Assembly: GCA_917880885.1 (NCBI GenBank)
Contig: OU862915.1
Location: 33,054,676 to 33,118,675 of the forward strand
DNA length: 64,000 nt
Direction of reading: 5' to 3'
Source of the DNA: Limnephilus marmoratus
Taxonomy: Eukaryota; Arthropoda; Insecta; Trichoptera; Limnephilidae
How positions within the stretch are numbered: position 1 is the stretch's first letter; every line of letters begins with the position of its first letter. A model generated the notes under the pieces. It was not told the DNA's origin, made no database searches, and worked only from the letters and a program-made list of their open reading frames with translations. The translations under genes were made by a program, and so were the position numbers. Shown here piece by piece: positions 54,870 through 64,000 of the stretch.

Positions 54870-55223
54870 TAAATAATTATTTTAGCTACATCAATTCTTT
54901 ATGTTGTTACGAAACACGAGCGTTAGAAATGAGATTATGACGTCATGCTTCAAACATTCGAGAACATTCCACAACTCGAAATGCACCAACGCACCGCAGC
55001 AGGGGCGTTGGTGTAGTCAAACCTTATGGGTCCCCGAAACGATCAAGTGCACTTGACAAGTCTACGTGCTTGAAGTGAATATTGATCGTTTACAGCGTTG
55101 ACTTGACAAGGCTGGACCATACTTGACAAAAATTTTGATTGACGGCACTTGAACCACCTTGCGCTTGATGCGACTTGACGCGACTTGACAAGTTTTTATT
55201 CATTTGCGGCCGGAACATCGAAG

Positions 55224-57418
55224 ATGGCGGACGACGAACCGGACCGAGACGTGGCTTTGGCGACAAGCGCCGACCTAATTACCGAGGGTGATTTTGTGAT
55301 ATTATTAATATTTGTCTACAGAGATTATCCTGCATTGTGGAAAGTTAAAAGTAAGGAGTATGCGGATAAAAACAAAAGGTCGCTTGCTTTAACAAGCATA
55401 GTCAAAGCACTTCGAGTATATAAACCTACCTACACCAAAGAGTTATTGAAGAGAAAAATTAATGCATTAAGAACCAACTTCAACAAAGAAAGAAAAGAGA
55501 TTGAACAAGCAAAACGGTCTGGCGCCTCTTCCGATGATGTACCAAAACCGTCACTCTACTATTACAATGAACTGTTATTTCTGTCAGACCAAATGTGTAT
55601 AAGTGATACTGAAAGCAGTTTAAGCAATGAGGTAAAACATTTTTTATTTACTTTACATTTTTTATTTAGTTTACACTACATTTTTTATTTATTCAAAGAT
55701 ACATTTTACTTTTAAATTTGTTTTTAAATAACTAAATTAGGCAATTATTTTGCCAAGGGACTGAACCGTTACCATTAAAATACTCGCAAAAGTCATCTCT
55801 CACTCTTTTTGCCTCATTTGCCGAGTTTCCTCGTCCTCGCTCTATATTTAACAATTGACGTCCTTGTCTCCACGCACCTCTTGTGACTGTGGTATTTGGT
55901 TCTTCTATGTCAATATCTCCTGATTGAATATATTTGTTTTTATTTTTTTCACACAAATAGTTGTGTAAGTGACAGGCAGCCAAAACAACTTTTCGCGTTT
56001 TATCGGGATGCAGTCCAATGTCTTTTTTAAATATTTTGAATCGCCAAGACAGGATGCCAAATGCATTTTCAACCACCCTCCTGGCTCTTGATAATCTGTA
56101 GTTGAAAATCCGTCTTTCATCTGTCAAGACGGCTTTGTTGTATGGCTTCATGAAGTTTGGAGTCAGTTGGAAAGCTTCGTCACCTACCAGTACAAACGGA
56201 AACTTTTTATCGGTTTCTAGTAACTCACATGGCTCCGGAATATTAAGTTTGTTTTCACTTTCAGAAAACAATTGCCAAAACTTTGTATTTTTCAAAGTTC
56301 CACCGTCTGACATCCGCCCATTCGCACCAAAATCAACCATCATAAATTGATAATTGGCGTTTACAATAGCCATAAGAACAATACTAAATGTCTTTTTATA
56401 GTTAAAATAGTAAGATCCAGAATTGGAAGGTTTTTCTATTTCGATGTGCTTGCCATCAACAGCACCTATACAGTTGGGAAAATTCCATCGTCTCTCGAAC
56501 TCTTTGGCTACTTTGTTCCAGTCCTCGGTCGTTCTCGGTACCTGTGAATAGTACAAACATTGGTTAATTTTCTTACAGGCTTCCGGGTCATCCTATTATC
56601 AAAAAGAGATGCCACAACCAAAGAAAAGCAAAAACACATTACAGCAGGACCTGATAGATATAGCAACGCATTATTTCAAAAAACCTGATGACTCTGAATC
56701 GGATATAATTGCGAAGAGCTGGGCTCTTAAACTCAAACGTTTATCAGCAGATCAAAGACGCTATGCGGAGAAAATAATAAATGATGTTTTATTCGAAGCC
56801 GAAATGGGATCACTGTCAAGAAACGGAGTTCAGATCTTGCCTGCTAGCTCACCCATATACACATACTCGTACCAGTCACCCGCACCATATCAGTCACCAT
56901 CACCTGTGCCATCACCAAATGCACTCCACTCAACTATGACATACCAGTCACCCACACCATATCAGTCACCATCACCTGTGCCATCACCAAATGCACTCCA
57001 CTCAACTACGACATACCAGTCACCCGCACCATATCAGTCACCATCACCTGTGCCATCACCAAATGTTCACCACTCAACTTTGACATACCAGTCACCCGCA
57101 CCACATCAGTCACCATCACCTGTGCCATCACCAAATGTACACCACTCAACCTTGACATACCAATCACCATCACCAAGTGGGCACAACTCAACTTTGACAT
57201 ACGAATCACCTGCACCACATCAGTCACACTCACAAGTCATAGGCAAGACACCAGTGCATGGTACTGCCAAATCACTCATAATTGTGTCATCTCAACCTAT
57301 GCAGGCGCCAAGTCTATCTCATGAACAGCCTGTAATGGTTCATATACCAGAACCAACTACTGAAGAAGAAGAATCACAGACTGCGGCTAAGTTCTTACAA
57401 CACTTCTATTCTTTTTAG
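55224..57418 (+). CDS. Harbinger-3 MADF protein with Pro-rich repeats, two exons
   Basis: Exon 1 55224-55631 (136 codons) ends before GTAAAA, and exon 2 56579-57418 follows TCTTACAG; both are phase 0, total about 415 residues. The MADF domain reads FVILLIFVYRDYPALWKVKS, then KRKINALRTNFNKERKEIEQ and SDDVPKPSLYYYNELLF. Exon 2 has a basic start (QPKKSKN) and a BESS-like helix (RRYAEKIINDVLFEAEMG). Four and a half repeats of 24 residues (YQSPAPYQSPSPVPSPN...) follow. No stops. Presumed DNA-binding partner of the transposase; its intron holds transposase exon 2 in antisense. Confidence 0.85.
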
Positions 57419-58951
57419 TATCTTCTTGAACGAATCGAAAGACTATAGACCACTGAGAACTTTTTGGGTATGAATCAGTTGTACAACCGAGCCATACAAG
57501 ATAAAATTTAAAAAAACCATTAACCCCTTGGGCCTCACCCTTATTTTTTTCTCGGAGTCCAAATATTTAAAATCGAAATAACTGTAAGATTCCTGAACAT
57601 ATCTAAAAACTAAAAACTGTTTTAGATGATAAAATACGCTTCAAAATGTTATAAATCAAAATAAACATATTATTTTTATTTGGCACGCAAACATAAAAAA
57701 GTGTTAAACATGGATCACCTTACGTTTTGTCTGTCTAAAATTACTGATAACGAAAAAATAATAAAAACACAAACATATTTTAATAGAAATGTGAATCTAT
57801 ATAAATAAAAATGAATCGCCGAAATGTATGTATGTGCATCACTTCCGAACTACTGCACCAAATTGGATAATTCTTTTTTTGTTGTGTTCATTATGGTCAG
57901 GACAAGGTTTGTATAAAACTATATAAACTGGTGAGCTCTGGATTTACGAAATTTGTATAAAAAATTGTAATAGGTGGCACGCGAGCTGTTTGAAAACTGT
58001 ATGTGCCGGGACTGAATGAATGGGAGGGTGGAACTCGGGAGGAGGGTTCGCGGGACGGGGGAAGCAGGCGAGGGGAGTGGGAAGAGGGAAGGCGGTGTGG
58101 GAACGCGAGAGGGCGAAGAGGACGCGGGAGAGGAAAGGGAGGCGGAAGGGGAACGGGACGAATGGGAAAGGACACGCAGGGGAAACAATTTCTCTATTAA
58201 ATGGCTTATCAACGCATGCCGGGAACCAGCTAGTCATAAATATTATTATTCACTTTCCATGTAAAAATAATTTATGATAAGTCCCCAAAGTTTCATAATT
58301 TTATTTCAAAGCGCGATTCAAACTTTGGTTTCATAAAAGTGTACATTTTCCTTATTTTGTGGCAAGTTTTTGTATTTGAATATAAAGCTTGATCTTTTTT
58401 CTTTCTAACACCGTTTATATCATATTTCTCACATCTCTATCTATCTCATATCTCTTCTAGGGCACAAATAGACTCAACGGGTTAAAAAGTTTTCTGTTTT
58501 GTCTGTCTCATATTTCACCATCACATTAAGTATTTAATTTTTGTTATGATTATTTTGGTTAAGATGAATATAAATGAAAATAAATGAATATCATACATAC
58601 CCGAATATTTTCTTTTAACTTTTGAATTATAGCCTCACACGTCTCCTGTATTATTAAATCCATAGTACGAGGAGCGACAGCACACATAAACTTTAAATCT
58701 TCCAAGTCCATACCTGTGACCAAGTACCTTAGAGTTATAGAGAGCCTTTGGCTGGCAGGAATAGCTTGTCGCATATTGGTATCTTGCTTTTCAATATTGG
58801 GTCGAATCAACTCCAACAATGTTTCAAAAGAATCGTTGTCCATTCGTAGAAAATTTTTATAATCGTCCGGCTCAGTTGCTTGAAGAGTTGTAACATTTGC
58901 TGCTAGCGTCGTGAGCGATTCGCAAATTTCGCATGATTTGGTTGGCAGCAT
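55732..58951 (-). CDS. Harbinger-3 DDE transposase, two exons
   Basis: Exon 2 (56541-55732) carries IGAVDGKHIEI, LVGDEAFQL, RRVVENAFGIL and AACHLHNYLC, the complete D-D-E nuclease of DDE_Tnp_4. Exon 1 ends at 58601 before GTATGT and joins in phase 0. The domain in exon 1 is clear from about 58880 (YKNFLRMDNDSFETLLELI). The start is uncertain: the frame is open upstream to 59104 but its first ATG is at 58951, giving about 386 residues. An ATG at 59117 is in another frame. Usual tryptophan-rich N-terminal residues are not seen. Otherwise it is the best preserved transposase in the window. Confidence 0.8.
56542..56578. promoter_or_regulatory. Back-to-back splice acceptors in Harbinger-3
   Basis: A 37-bp spacer beginning CTG and ending TCTTACAG. 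It serves transposase exon 2 on minus (56541) and MADF exon 2 on plus (56579). Confidence 0.78.
56870..57235 (+). repeat. 72-bp coding tandem repeat in MADF exon 2
   Basis: Units at 56870, 56942, 57014 and 57086 plus a partial one encode 24-residue Pro/Ser/Gln-rich repeats. All are in frame. Confidence 0.92.
57419..57795. other. AT-rich spacer inside the Harbinger-3 transposase intron
   Basis: No coding signal. It probably holds the 3' UTR of the MADF gene. Confidence 0.5.
57796..58233 (+). mobile_element. Non-autonomous Helitron
   Basis: Starts TCTATATAAATAAAAATG after an A and ends CGGGAACCAGCTAG before a T. These are the TC start, CTAG end and A|T insertion site of Helitrons, without target duplication. 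The text near the start (GAACTACTGCACCAAATTGG) is of the kind seen in arthropod Helitrons. 438 bp, no ORF of its own. The middle (58018-58190) is a G/A-rich, low-complexity tract. Confidence 0.8.
58018..58190 (+). repeat. G/A-rich tract in the Helitron
   Basis: Runs of GGGAGG, GGGG and GAGGGG fill about 170 bp and could form G-quadruplexes on the plus strand. ORFs on both strands here come from base bias. Confidence 0.75.
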
Positions 58952-59180
58952 TGCACTCCGAAGGGGCGGCAGATGTTTCAAGATGCTTCGGAAAAAGTTC
59001 GGGCGCTTCAGTTGACGGGAGTACCACAGATCGAGCAGGTGTTTTTGTGTGACGGGCTGTTGTATGGCTGGACTCAAGACATTTTGGATCACGAGAAGTG
59101 AGATTTAAATTACTCATATTTTTAACAGATCGAGATTGTGCTTTATAGATTATTTTTAGGGATTACTGATTCATAAATAT

Positions 59181-59938
59181 GTTACGTTTTACGTCACAGG
59201 CGCCCATCAGTAATTTTCTTATGTCGTTACAATATAATTTCTTTCTTATTGACACGTGTCGAGAAACTTTAAACATTTACAGCTGGGTACGATACATCGT
59301 AACCAGTCACCCCTGATGATTAATTCTGTTGTTTAACTTAGAGTCTCATAGCGAATCATTATAATATGTTCCAAGGGCAGGGTTTGATTTTTTACAATAA
59401 ATTATACATTGTTCACATACCTACTTATAATTGCTACCTAACCTCATTGCTTGCTTGCTGGCTTTGTATGTGATTATTTATTCTATTCATGGATGGATGA
59501 CCAGGTTTGGAGGGAATGAATTACAAGTAAGTATTTAAACGTCACATTGGCGCGCTTCGGCTGAACCTGTCTATGTTTGTTCTTTCTCGCACGTGTTCGC
59601 GGTAGTGTTGTTCACGATTATCAAATGGTTTTTACATCTCGATCTGTTATTAATTTGATTCTCACTTTTCCTTGGGTTTATAACAGCCCGTCCCACGACT
59701 AACTTGCCGATCTGATATTTTTAATACATAGTTTCACACAGTTTTTTTGCCTTGGTTTCCGTCAACTCATCGGCGTTATTACGCTTTTAACTCATTTTGG
59801 CTGCTCAGTTCGCTGGCAGCATACATTATTTATTATTTTCTTAGAATTGGTGATTGCATGTGCATTGTCATTTTTCATGTCGTGTTGTTGCATGTATTCT
59901 AATAATTTTCTTTCTACCCTACAATCGAGAAATAGGTT
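59181..59938. other. Upstream region of Gypsy-D, LTR not identified
   Basis: No coding signal. A 5' LTR and primer site for Gypsy-D should lie here, but the 3' LTR is outside the window, so I cannot delimit it. Confidence 0.45.
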
Positions 59939-60946
59939 ATGGATGAAGGAGTAGGTACAAGAAGTAGAACAGCGGCAAAATTCATCATGGCGAAACAGGA
60001 TGATACACCGGCGGGGTCCGGTTCAGCTTTGTCAATTCCGTCACTTCCGTCGTTTCCGGTACACAAGTGGAACCTCACCTTTGATGGCTCTGCGGATGTC
60101 AGAAATTTCTTAGAACGGGTAGAAGAACTTGCTGTCGCTAGAAACGTAAGTTATGCTTCTCTTTTTTCTTCTGCAGTCGAATTGTTTTCAGGGCAGGCGC
60201 TACAATGGTTCAGAGTAAACCGCTCCGCTTTCTCATCTTGGGCGGACATTGTGGTTGCGTTAAAAAACGAATTTGAACTTTTAGACCATGAAAAGAGGTT
60301 ATTGGCACAAATAAGATTGACGTTTCAAGGTCAGAAAGAGAATTTTAGTTCTTTTATCACTCGTGTTCAATTGCTGAATAATCGTTTGTCCACTAGGTTG
60401 CCGGATGATGAGATCCTAGACATTTTGCGGAGTAATATGTTGCCAAGATATATTCAGAAACTTTCTCTTTCGGAGATCCCTGATTTGTTAACCTTAAAAA
60501 AATTAGGTAGGATGATTGAGTTGGCCGACAGCCGTTCAAACGACAGATCAAACACTAGTAATTCTCATCCTATTAATTATTCTAGTAACAAAGGTAATCA
60601 GAGGAATCACAGTAAATCTAATTTTTCTAGAAATAACTTTTCTGGTAATAGAGGCAATGAGAGGTATTCGAATGATTTACATTTGTCTAGGAACAACCAT
60701 GCTGGCAATAGTAATAATAACAGAGATTGCAACAATTTGAATTTTTCTAGAAACAATTATTCTAACAATAGAGATGGTTATGTAAATTCTGCCGATCCTA
60801 ATTTCAACCTCAGGAATAACCGTCGTGATTTTTCGAATGTTTTGCATAACCCGTCAAATGTGAATTCTAGGGAGGTGCACTGCTTTCGCTGCGGGCGTCC
60901 GGGGGTCAAGGCTCCTCTCTGCGGCTGCCGTCCTCAAAAAAACTGA
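59939..60946 (+). CDS. Gag of Gypsy-D
   Basis: 335 codons from ATG 59939. The capsid-like part has KWNLTFDGSADVRNFLERVE, ALQWFRVNRSAFSSW and FSSFITRVQLLNNRLSTRLP. An Asn/Ser/Arg-rich stretch (about residues 200-305) precedes a knuckle-like CFRCGRPGVKAPLCGC, where Val stands in the usual His position as in Gypsy-1. The frame ends CAA AAA AAC TGA, with the slippery heptamer just before the stop. Gag forms the particle. Intact. Confidence 0.9.
   Translation: MDEGVGTRSRTAAKFIMAKQDDTPAGSGSALSIPSLPSFPVHKWNLTFDGSADVRNFLERVEELAVARNVSYASLFSSAVELFSGQALQWFRVNRSAFSSWADIVVALKNEFELLDHEKRLLAQIRLTFQGQKENFSSFITRVQLLNNRLSTRLPDDEILDILRSNMLPRYIQKLSLSEIPDLLTLKKLGRMIELADSRSNDRSNTSNSHPINYSSNKGNQRNHSKSNFSRNNFSGNRGNERYSNDLHLSRNNHAGNSNNNRDCNNLNFSRNNYSNNRDGYVNSADPNFNLRNNRRDFSNVLHNPSNVNSREVHCFRCGRPGVKAPLCGCRPQKN
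60937..60943 (+). promoter_or_regulatory. Predicted -1 ribosomal frameshift site (A AAA AAC)
   Basis: The heptamer A AAA AAC is in the correct zero-frame phase, directly before the gag TGA (60944-60946). The pol frame is exactly -1 relative to gag. This is the canonical slippery sequence of many retroviruses. A downstream stimulatory structure was not clear. Confidence 0.75.
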
Positions 60947-63900
60947 TGGCCCGTGAGGTCCTGTCGGTGGGCGCTATGACGTCTGCGTTTGCCGAGATTA
61001 CTTCACGGGAATGGGTTTTGTGGCTGGATACCGTAAGAGATTTTTATAAGAATTTAAGGACTTCGAAGGAGGTGCGAGCGGCCAACAGGGACGGCCGTCC
61101 TTACATCTCTTTCCAAGTTTTGAGCACAGGCTACTCTGGTCTTCTAGACTCTGGGTCGCACGTGTCGATTTTAGGAAATAACTTTCATCGTAAATTTTTA
61201 GATTTAGGTTTCAATTTGTCAAAATTGGATTCTGATTTCGCTCTAGTATCGGCGACTGGTCATTCGGTTACCTGTTCTTACAAAATAGCTCTCCCGGTGC
61301 GTTTTGAAAATGTTGTTAGAACGTTCAATTTTGTTATTATGCCAGACATTAAATCTGACATTATTCTGGGTTGTGACTTTTGGAAAGTTTTCAACATCTG
61401 TCCTAAGATCTCAAAATTAATGTCTTGTAATGATTCTGTTAGTAGTGTTCGAGCATCGAATAGTATTGGGCTGGATAGTGAGAAAAATTTATCTCAATCC
61501 CAACGCTCCGTCTTGAACGTTGTAGTTCAGGAGTACATGGATTACTCAGGAGATCGGTTAGGCAGGACAGGGTTAGAACATCATGTCATAGACACGGGTG
61601 ATGTGCCTCCTATCAAACAAATGGTTTATCCCATTTCTCCGCACTTACTTCCGGAAGTACATAGGGAGCTTGACAGACTCCTAGAGTTAGGTGTGGTAGA
61701 ACCGAGCAACAGCTCGTGGAATAATCCCATTGTTCTGGTACCTAAGAAAAATGGCACATTCAGGCTATGCCTCGACAGCAGACGCTTAAACGCCGTCTCG
61801 AAACGCGACGCCTACAATTTACCGTTAATCTCAGACATTCTCAATAGCTTGGGTGGTGCTCGTTTTCTATCAACTTTGGACTTAAATGATGCTTTTTTCC
61901 AAATTCCGCTAGACGAAAAGTCTAAGGAGAAAACCGCGTTCACGATACCCAAGCGAGGGTTGTTTCATTTCGTCACAATGCCGTTCGGTTTACATGGTGC
62001 TAGCTCCCGGATGATGCGGCTGATGGATAAAGTGTTAGGGCCTGAATTTGATGGCAAAGTCTTTTGTTACTTAGATGACATCATCATTATTAGTTCATCT
62101 TTCGAAGAACATATTTATCTCTTGAGGAAGGTTAAACAGAGACTACAGGCCGCCGGTCTTACGATTAATGTGCAGAAATCCGTTTTCTGCAGGGACTCAC
62201 TCAAATACCTAGGTTTTGTCATTGATGATAAAGGTCTCCGCACAGATCCGGATAAAGTCAAGGCAATTGTTGATTTTCCGACCCCTTCGTCACAAAAGAG
62301 CTTACGTAGATTCATTGGGGTACTCTCGTGGTATAAGAGATTCATTTTCAATTTTTCTAGCATTGCTTCACCTTTGTATAATTTAACAAAGAAAGAATTC
62401 GCGGGTAAGAAATTTGTGTGGAATGATCAAGCGCAATTAGCATTCTCAAAACTTAAAAACATTCTTGTATCCGCTCCGGTTCTCGCATGTCCTGATTTCA
62501 AGAAACCATTCACGATTAGCGTAGATGCTTCAAATGTAGGGCTCGGAGCATGTCTTTCACAAATGGATGATAAGGGGTTAGAACACCCTATTTCTTTCAT
62601 TTCAAGAACACTTTCTGCTCAAGAGAGGAACCACTCTACCACAGAAAGAGAGTTAAATGCTATGATTTTCGCGTTGGAAAAATTCAGGGGTTATATTGAG
62701 GGTTCGCCTATTCCGGTAAAGATTATAACAGACCACTACAGCCTGAAGTGGTTGACCAGCTTAAAATCGCCTTCAGGACGGCTCGCGCGCTGGGCAGTCA
62801 GGTTACAACAGTTCAATTTTGAAATTATTCATAGAAACGGTAAGGACAATGTAATTCCTGATGCGTTATCACGGGATCCTTTACAGGTTAATACGATCAG
62901 TCAAAATTTTTCTACATCGGACCAATGGTACGTCAAATTAAAGGAGAAAATTTTGGCAAATCCTGAGAAGTATCCGGCGTGGAGAATTACTAACGATAGG
63001 CTCTATAAACATATCCAGAGTATGGAGGCTTTACATAGGTCCTACGACTGGAAAGAGGTAGTTCCGAAGGAACTCAGGAATAGTTTAATTGTACAGCACC
63101 ATGTTCCTCCTACTTGCGCCCACTTTGGGATTTTAAAAACCCTGAACAGAATTAGACACAAATATTATTGGCCTAAAATGTCTGCTGATGTAAAAGCTTT
63201 CATCGGTAAATGTCAGATATGCTTAGGTTACAAGAGTACTAATTTGTTACCGCCAGGTCTGATGGGAAATCCCAAATTGGTTCAGCGCCCTTGGCAAATG
63301 ATTGCAACTGATTTACTGGGGCCTTATCCGAGTTCATACAAGAAAGGTTATACTTATCTCTTGGTAGTTTCTGATTTCTTTTCTAAGTACACGAGGCTGT
63401 TCCCGCTGAGGAAGGCTACTGGGTTGAATATTGCTTCCATTTTAGAGAATGAAATTTTCCTGAAGTTTGGAGTTCCGGACACCATTGTGTTGGACAATGG
63501 TCCTCAATACATTTCACGTGATATGAAAGCTTTAGCCAATAAGTTTCATATTCGTCACCTGTTTTATAACTGCAGATATCATCCTCAGAACAATCCTGTG
63601 GAACGTGTTAACAAGGTTTTGGTAGCAGCGCTTGGTTCATATGTTGGATCTGACCACAGAACCTGGGCGAATCATCTTCCAGAAATTGAGTTAGCCATTA
63701 ACACTGCAGTCCATGAAGTCACAGGTTACACTCCGTTCTTTCTTAATTTTGGCAGAGAGATCATCATTTCAGGAAAAGATTATTTAGGCACTGATTTCAA
63801 TGCTGAAGAAATTACGTTTGCTAAGCGTGACTCTTGGGCGTCAGGTTTAGAGGAATTAAATGACATTTTTTCACAGGTACGAACATCGTTAAGGCAGTCA

Positions 63901-64000
63901 TACGAACGTAACAAGCTGAACTACAACTTGCGTCGTAGAGATATTCAATTTAGGGTTGGGGAAACCGTATGGAGGCGATCATTCGTATTATCAGATGCAA
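60946..64000 (+). CDS. Pol of Gypsy-D, open to the window edge
   Basis: I read the frame from 60946 to 64000 without a stop (1018 codons); it continues beyond the window, so it is partial. Domains in order: protease (GLLDSGSHVSILG, near 61140); RT (NNPIVLVPKKNGTFRLCLD; FCYLDDIIII near 62075); RNase H (SVDASNVGLGACLSQMD; ITDHYSLKWL); integrase finger (CQICLGYK); and DDE core (IATDLLGPY, LDNGPQY, NNPVERVNK). All catalytic residues are present. Expression is probably by -1 frameshifting from gag, although an ATG overlaps the gag stop (TGATG), so reinitiation is an alternative. It is probably an intact, young element. Confidence 0.92.
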   Translation, partial: MAREVLSVGAMTSAFAEITSREWVLWLDTVRDFYKNLRTSKEVRAANRDGRPYISFQVLSTGYSGLLDSGSHVSILGNNFHRKFLDLGFNLSKLDSDFALVSATGHSVTCSYKIALPVRFENVVRTFNFVIMPDIKSDIILGCDFWKVFNICPKISKLMSCNDSVSSVRASNSIGLDSEKNLSQSQRSVLNVVVQEYMDYSGDRLGRTGLEHHVIDTGDVPPIKQMVYPISPHLLPEVHRELDRLLELGVVEPSNSSWNNPIVLVPKKNGTFRLCLDSRRLNAVSKRDAYNLPLISDILNSLGGARFLSTLDLNDAFFQIPLDEKSKEKTAFTIPKRGLFHFVTMPFGLHGASSRMMRLMDKVLGPEFDGKVFCYLDDIIIISSSFEEHIYLLRKVKQRLQAAGLTINVQKSVFCRDSLKYLGFVIDDKGLRTDPDKVKAIVDFPTPSSQKSLRRFIGVLSWYKRFIFNFSSIASPLYNLTKKEFAGKKFVWNDQAQLAFSKLKNILVSAPVLACPDFKKPFTISVDASNVGLGACLSQMDDKGLEHPISFISRTLSAQERNHSTTERELNAMIFALEKFRGYIEGSPIPVKIITDHYSLKWLTSLKSPSGRLARWAVRLQQFNFEIIHRNGKDNVIPDALSRDPLQVNTISQNFSTSDQWYVKLKEKILANPEKYPAWRITNDRLYKHIQSMEALHRSYDWKEVVPKELRNSLIVQHHVPPTCAHFGILKTLNRIRHKYYWPKMSADVKAFIGKCQICLGYKSTNLLPPGLMGNPKLVQRPWQMIATDLLGPYPSSYKKGYTYLLVVSDFFSKYTRLFPLRKATGLNIASILENEIFLKFGVPDTIVLDNGPQYISRDMKALANKFHIRHLFYNCRYHPQNNPVERVNKVLVAALGSYVGSDHRTWANHLPEIELAINTAVHEVTGYTPFFLNFGREIIISGKDYLGTDFNAEEITFAKRDSWASGLEELNDIFSQVRTSLRQSYERNKLNYNLRRRDIQFRVGETVWRRSFVLSDA

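Larger units (their letters stand above)
55030..59180. mobile_element. PIF/Harbinger element with interlocked genes (Harbinger-3), ends not resolved
   Basis: Contains the MADF gene (plus) and the DDE transposase gene (minus) in the alternating layout of Harbinger-1 and -2, with no frame break in the recognised domains. A Helitron lies between MADF exon 2 and transposase exon 1. I could not find convincing terminal inverted repeats, so the limits are estimates from the gene positions. Confidence 0.7.

Noticed and set aside
58003..58277. Overlapping ORFs on both strands in the G/A-rich Helitron tract
   Set aside because: They follow from base bias (Gly/Arg/Glu or Pro/Ser/Leu strings) and have no domain.
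55020..59340. Terminal inverted repeats for Harbinger-3
   Set aside because: Compared the flanks on both strands; only short chance matches, no 3-bp duplication.
59178..59938. 5' LTR of Gypsy-D
   Set aside because: TG...CA candidates exist, but without the 3' LTR in the window none can be preferred.
1..64000. tRNA, rRNA genes and CRISPR arrays
   Set aside because: No cloverleaf with A and B boxes, no rRNA-like block and no spacer-repeat array was recognised by eye.

Overview
The window is AT-rich animal DNA made almost entirely of transposable elements stacked in and on each other. Families present are Transib, PIF/Harbinger with MADF partner genes, hAT, pogo/Tigger, Helitron and MITEs, Ty3/Gypsy elements including env-bearing errantiviruses, several non-LTR (LINE) fragments and a Penelope-like piece. 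MADF and BESS-type proteins, errantiviruses and this mix point to an insect. A hemipteran is possible but I cannot prove it. I found no host gene, tRNA, rRNA or CRISPR array that I can support.

Layout. 0.1-1.6 kb: a hAT pseudogene split by a Penelope-like fragment with a hammerhead-like motif. 3.0-8.7 kb: an apparently intact Ty3/Gypsy element (Gypsy-1) with near-identical LTRs and one long gag-pol frame. 8.8-12.1 kb: a pogo/Tigger pseudogene split by a minus-strand LINE and followed by a MADF-like remnant. 12.7-13.4 kb: gag-like ORFs. 13.6-19.0 kb: a young, internally deleted errantivirus (Errantivirus-1) with a 4-bp target duplication. 19.05-30.48 kb: a Transib element with a CGGCG duplication. 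Inside it sit a Harbinger (Harbinger-1), itself hit by a MITE carrying a LINE and by a poly(A) insertion; a hAT element; and a LINE. 31.55-34.39 kb: Harbinger-2. 34.66-36.93 kb: hAT-3 with a MITE inside. 37.3-46.4 kb: a broken Gypsy (Gypsy-B) joined to a second, decayed errantivirus. 46.4-50.6 kb: hAT, gag, env, DDE and LINE fragments and a solo LTR. 51-53.4 kb: a foldback MITE and hairpin or tandem repeats. 53.4-54.9 kb: pieces of two more Harbingers. 55-59.1 kb: Harbinger-3 with a Helitron inside. 59.9 kb to the end: an open Gypsy (Gypsy-D) whose pol runs off the window.

The most striking structure is shared by Harbinger-1, -2 and -3. Each has a plus-strand MADF gene and a minus-strand DDE transposase gene that are interlocked: the intron of each gene holds an exon of the other. 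The two 3' splice sites lie back to back in a 37-46 bp spacer that starts with CTG and ends with AG. The splice phases and lengths work in all three copies, although the proteins have diverged a lot. This suggests an old, conserved gene arrangement.

How the parts work together, from family knowledge: in Harbinger elements the DDE nuclease and a small DNA-binding partner (here the MADF protein) are both needed to move the element. Gypsy gag, protease, RT, RNase H and integrase make and insert a cDNA, and env could allow cell-to-cell spread. Most copies here are broken. Gypsy-1, Gypsy-D and Harbinger-3 look the least damaged.
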